From Cesiribacter sp. SM1 (lineage in GTDB: Bacteria; Bacteroidota; Bacteroidia; Cytophagales; Cyclobacteriaceae): a stretch of DNA of 63,807 bases. Below are positions 61,998-63,807 of this stretch, piece after piece. The DNA is taken from NCBI RefSeq assembly GCF_020178975.1, contig NZ_JAHXBU010000002.1, forward strand, positions 1 through 63,807, written 5' to 3'. The translations under genes and the position numbers were made by a program. Every line of letters begins with the position of its first letter. Within the stretch, counting starts at the first letter, position 1. A model generated the notes under the pieces. The model was not told where the DNA came from. It searched no databases and saw nothing but the letters and a program-made list of their open reading frames with translations.

Positions 61998-63032
61998 TTA
62001 CTCATCCTTTTCCTTCAGCTGCTCCAACTCATAGAACTCATGCAGCTTCTGCTTCAGCAGGTTTTTATCGATCAGGGCCGTTTCGTACTGGGCAATCAGT
62101 GTGGGCGAAAGGCTTCTGCTGAGGGAGAATTTAACAATCTCGTCGTTTTTGCTTTTGCAGAGCAGTACACCGATGCTGGGCTTTTCGTGTTCTTTTTTTA
62201 CCTCCCGGTCCAGGGCCTCCAGGTAGAAATCCAACTGGCCGATGTACTCGGGTTTAAACTCCGTAATCTTCAGCTCAAAGGCCACCAGGCTTTGCAGGCC
62301 CCGATGGTAAAAGAGTAGGTCGATGTAGAAATCTTTATCGCCCACCTGCAAGCGGTAATTCTGCCCCACAAAGGAAAAGTCGCGACCGGCTTCCAGGATA
62401 AAATTTTTAAGGTTGGAGACGATGCTTTGCTGAAAATCCTGTTCGCTGTGCAGCTGGGGCAGGTCCAGAAAGTCCAGCACATAGGTATCCAGAAAAGCGC
62501 CGGGGCTATTGGGGTGAATTTGTGCCATCGCTGTTGACACAAACGCCTCCTGCCGCCCTTTGGCCAGCATGTAGCGTTCGTAATAGCCACTGTCAATCTG
62601 CCGCTCCAGCTCCCGCACCGAATACTTTTCCTTAATGGCCAGCTGCAGGTAAAACTGCCGCTCTTCAGCGCTACTTGTTTTTGATAGCAAGTGCAGGTGA
62701 GCCGTCCAGGGCAATTGTGTCAACAGTGTTGACACTTTTTTATCTTCGGCATAGGCTTCGTAAAACTGACGCATGCGGTAGAGCCCGCGCCGGGTAAAGC
62801 CTTTTAATTCGGGCGCCTGCTCCTTGATGTAAGCCGCTAGCTGGTCTACCACCCCTTCGCCCCAGACCGCCGATTGCAGACGCTCACTGATCCGTTGCCC
62901 GATGCGCCAGTACAGCAGCACCAGCTCCTGATTCACCTGTTGCAGGGCTTTCTGCTGGGCTGTACGTATCTCCGTAACGATGCCGGAGAAATCGCTTTGC
63001 AGGGTTTTAGATAGATTAGCTTTCATATGCAT
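61998..63032 (-). CDS. YhcG-type (DUF1016) PDDEXK nuclease
   Basis: 344 aa. An N-terminal helical DUF1016 domain (ELVLLYWRIGQRISERLQ, GFTRRGLYRMRQFYEAYAED) precedes the PD-(D/E)XK core: FYIDLLFYHRGLQSLVAFEL, then KITEFKPEYIGQLDFYLEAL. Such proteins are often inserted into type I restriction-modification loci, and here hsdM 3' ends flank it on both sides. Intact. Confidence 0.9.
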   Translation of the reverse strand: MHMKANLSKTLQSDFSGIVTEIRTAQQKALQQVNQELVLLYWRIGQRISERLQSAVWGEGVVDQLAAYIKEQAPELKGFTRRGLYRMRQFYEAYAEDKKVSTLLTQLPWTAHLHLLSKTSSAEERQFYLQLAIKEKYSVRELERQIDSGYYERYMLAKGRQEAFVSTAMAQIHPNSPGAFLDTYVLDFLDLPQLHSEQDFQQSIVSNLKNFILEAGRDFSFVGQNYRLQVGDKDFYIDLLFYHRGLQSLVAFELKITEFKPEYIGQLDFYLEALDREVKKEHEKPSIGVLLCKSKNDEIVKFSLSRSLSPTLIAQYETALIDKNLLKQKLHEFYELEQLKEKDE

Positions 63033-63291
63033 AGGCTCCGCTTATTTCTCTTATTCTGTATTCAATTAAATAAAGGCCAAACCCGATCCCCCCCAGATTC
63101 TCCCAAATCCGCTTCTCCAGCAGCGTCCCATCCTCAAACTGCTTCGCCAGCTCCTCCGTCAGCGCTTTCAGCTTTTCTTCAAAGGGCACCCCATCTTCCT
63201 CTTCCGCTTCGGAGCCTACATAACGACCCGGAGATAAGACAAAGCCATTGGATTCTACTTCTGCCAGGGAAGCTGATTTGCAATATAACAA
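63016..63291 (-). pseudogene. hsdM 3' remnant, copy 1
   Basis: ESNGFVLSPGRYVGSEAEEE, then FEEKLKALTEELAKQFEDGT and ENLGGIGF, the C-terminal end of HsdM. Nothing upstream resembles the catalytic part. Its end overlaps the start of the YhcG gene (63032). Confidence 0.78.
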
Positions 63292-63370
63292 AGGGATGAA
63301 CAGCGGCTGAAATTAAAACCATTGTGATAGTTAACTTCTTTTGTAAAGTAATTTCCAGTACCCTCTGAAC

Positions 63371-63807
63371 TTACTCTAAGAAAACTGTTTTGTTTAGACT
63401 TGCAGATGCTTTTGCGGCCTCCAGAATTTCTACTACCGTTACGTTAACAGGCAGTCCATATAAGTCAAACTCATCCTGCTTTAATCTGCCTTTTACCACC
63501 GAAGCAAATAATGAGAAAGGATCAGTATATGGATGGGGGCGTGGGGATAGCTTTAGCACCTCTTCAGGACTGCCTGCTGCTAACCGCTGGTGCACAGTAG
63601 TGGCATCCACTGCAAGTGCATAGCCTTTGGTGCCATACACTTCCATATCCTTGCGGGGAAAGGTCCAGTTCCACGACCCCTGGATGATACATTGTGCATT
63701 GGGATATTGCAGGATGATTGTTGCTTCATCATCTACATTTTTATAAACATGAGGCTTGTTCTGATGGACTACCGCTGTTACAGAAAGTGGCTTTTCACCT
63801 TTCAGGA
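63371..63807 (-). CDS. Gfo/Idh/MocA-family oxidoreductase, C-terminal part (runs off the right edge)
   Basis: The visible ~145 residues include LKGEKPLSVTAVVHQNKPHV, then ATIILQYPNAQCIIQGSWNW and a closing LPVNVTVVEILEAAKASASL, the C-terminal alpha/beta domain of this family. The NAD-binding N-terminus is outside the window. The frame is open across the right edge. Confidence 0.82.
   Translation of the reverse strand, partial: LKGEKPLSVTAVVHQNKPHVYKNVDDEATIILQYPNAQCIIQGSWNWTFPRKDMEVYGTKGYALAVDATTVHQRLAAGSPEEVLKLSPRPHPYTDPFSLFASVVKGRLKQDEFDLYGLPVNVTVVEILEAAKASASLNKTVFLE

Overview
The window looks like chromosomal DNA of a Bacteroidota bacterium, probably of the order Cytophagales. This rests on protein character: single-domain receivers, a CusA fused to its outer-membrane partner, PVC-type cytochrome dehydrogenase, Bacteroidota-type small lipoproteins and AT-leaning intergenic DNA. 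No rRNA gene is present. The only tRNA-like sequence is a 3' fragment near 58.85 kb, so the taxonomic call is an inference.

Layout. 0-5 kb: the edge of an insertion sequence, a PAS histidine kinase and a cluster of four stand-alone receiver proteins around a small exported protein. 5.6-12.3 kb: a redox island with an HxlR regulator and PRISE-type reductase on the minus strand, and on the plus strand an NtaA-type FMN monooxygenase, three tandem F420-reductase-like dinucleotide-binding proteins and a luciferase-like oxidoreductase. 12.9-19.3 kb: a metal-efflux operon (DUF6660-like, CusA-OMF fusion, membrane fusion protein, Fur-family regulator). 19.4-21.1 kb: a broken flavin monooxygenase interrupted by a complete IS3-family element with a 4-bp target duplication. 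21.4-24.3 kb: a small serine recombinase diverging from a HigBA module, with four evenly phased 17-bp dyads between them, then a GNAT-like protein with a 54-aa partner. 24.3-26.7 kb: an IS91-type transposase with a frameshifted tyrosine recombinase.

26.8-33.6 kb is the most unusual part. Three ~120-bp imperfect hairpins with the same outer arms (AACAACAGAATAAAGCA ... TGCTTTAT) look like integron attC sites. They bound cassettes holding toxin-antitoxin pairs (UPF0175/DUF3368 and HigBA) and, after the third, a four-helix-bundle sensor. A fourth, divergent hairpin precedes a DUF433/DUF5615 pair and a decayed PIN gene. The first bases of each intact cassette are the inverse complement of the bases just before the AAC of its own terminal site, which is the signature of integron cassettes. 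Two of the sites are split at the same point, between GT and T of the core GTT, by two related group II introns of ~0.8 kb that encode no reverse transcriptase. A third is split by a frameshifted IS1182-type element whose removal restores the site. No IntI is visible, so this would be an integrase-less cassette cluster.

34-43 kb: mostly small lipoproteins and hypothetical proteins, an array of 16-bp repeats, an ADP-ribosylglycohydrolase and an RSH-like HD protein. 43.5-48.4 kb: a 1620-aa DEDD exonuclease-RecQ-UvrD fusion. 48.4-54 kb: remnants of IS110 and IS1, a thermonuclease and an orphan HicB-like protein. 54.2-58.5 kb: a PVC-type cytochrome dehydrogenase and an FG-GAP lipoprotein. 58.8-63.8 kb: a tRNA 3' fragment, a LytTR regulator cut by a truncated IS3 element, a probable toxin-antitoxin-chaperone (HigB-HigA-SecB-like) operon, a YhcG-type nuclease between two hsdM 3' remnants, and the end of a Gfo/Idh/MocA oxidoreductase running off the window.

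Much of 19-35 kb and 48-63 kb is therefore accessory DNA in which toxin-antitoxin genes, insertion sequences and decaying genes accumulate, set between ordinary metabolic and regulatory blocks.
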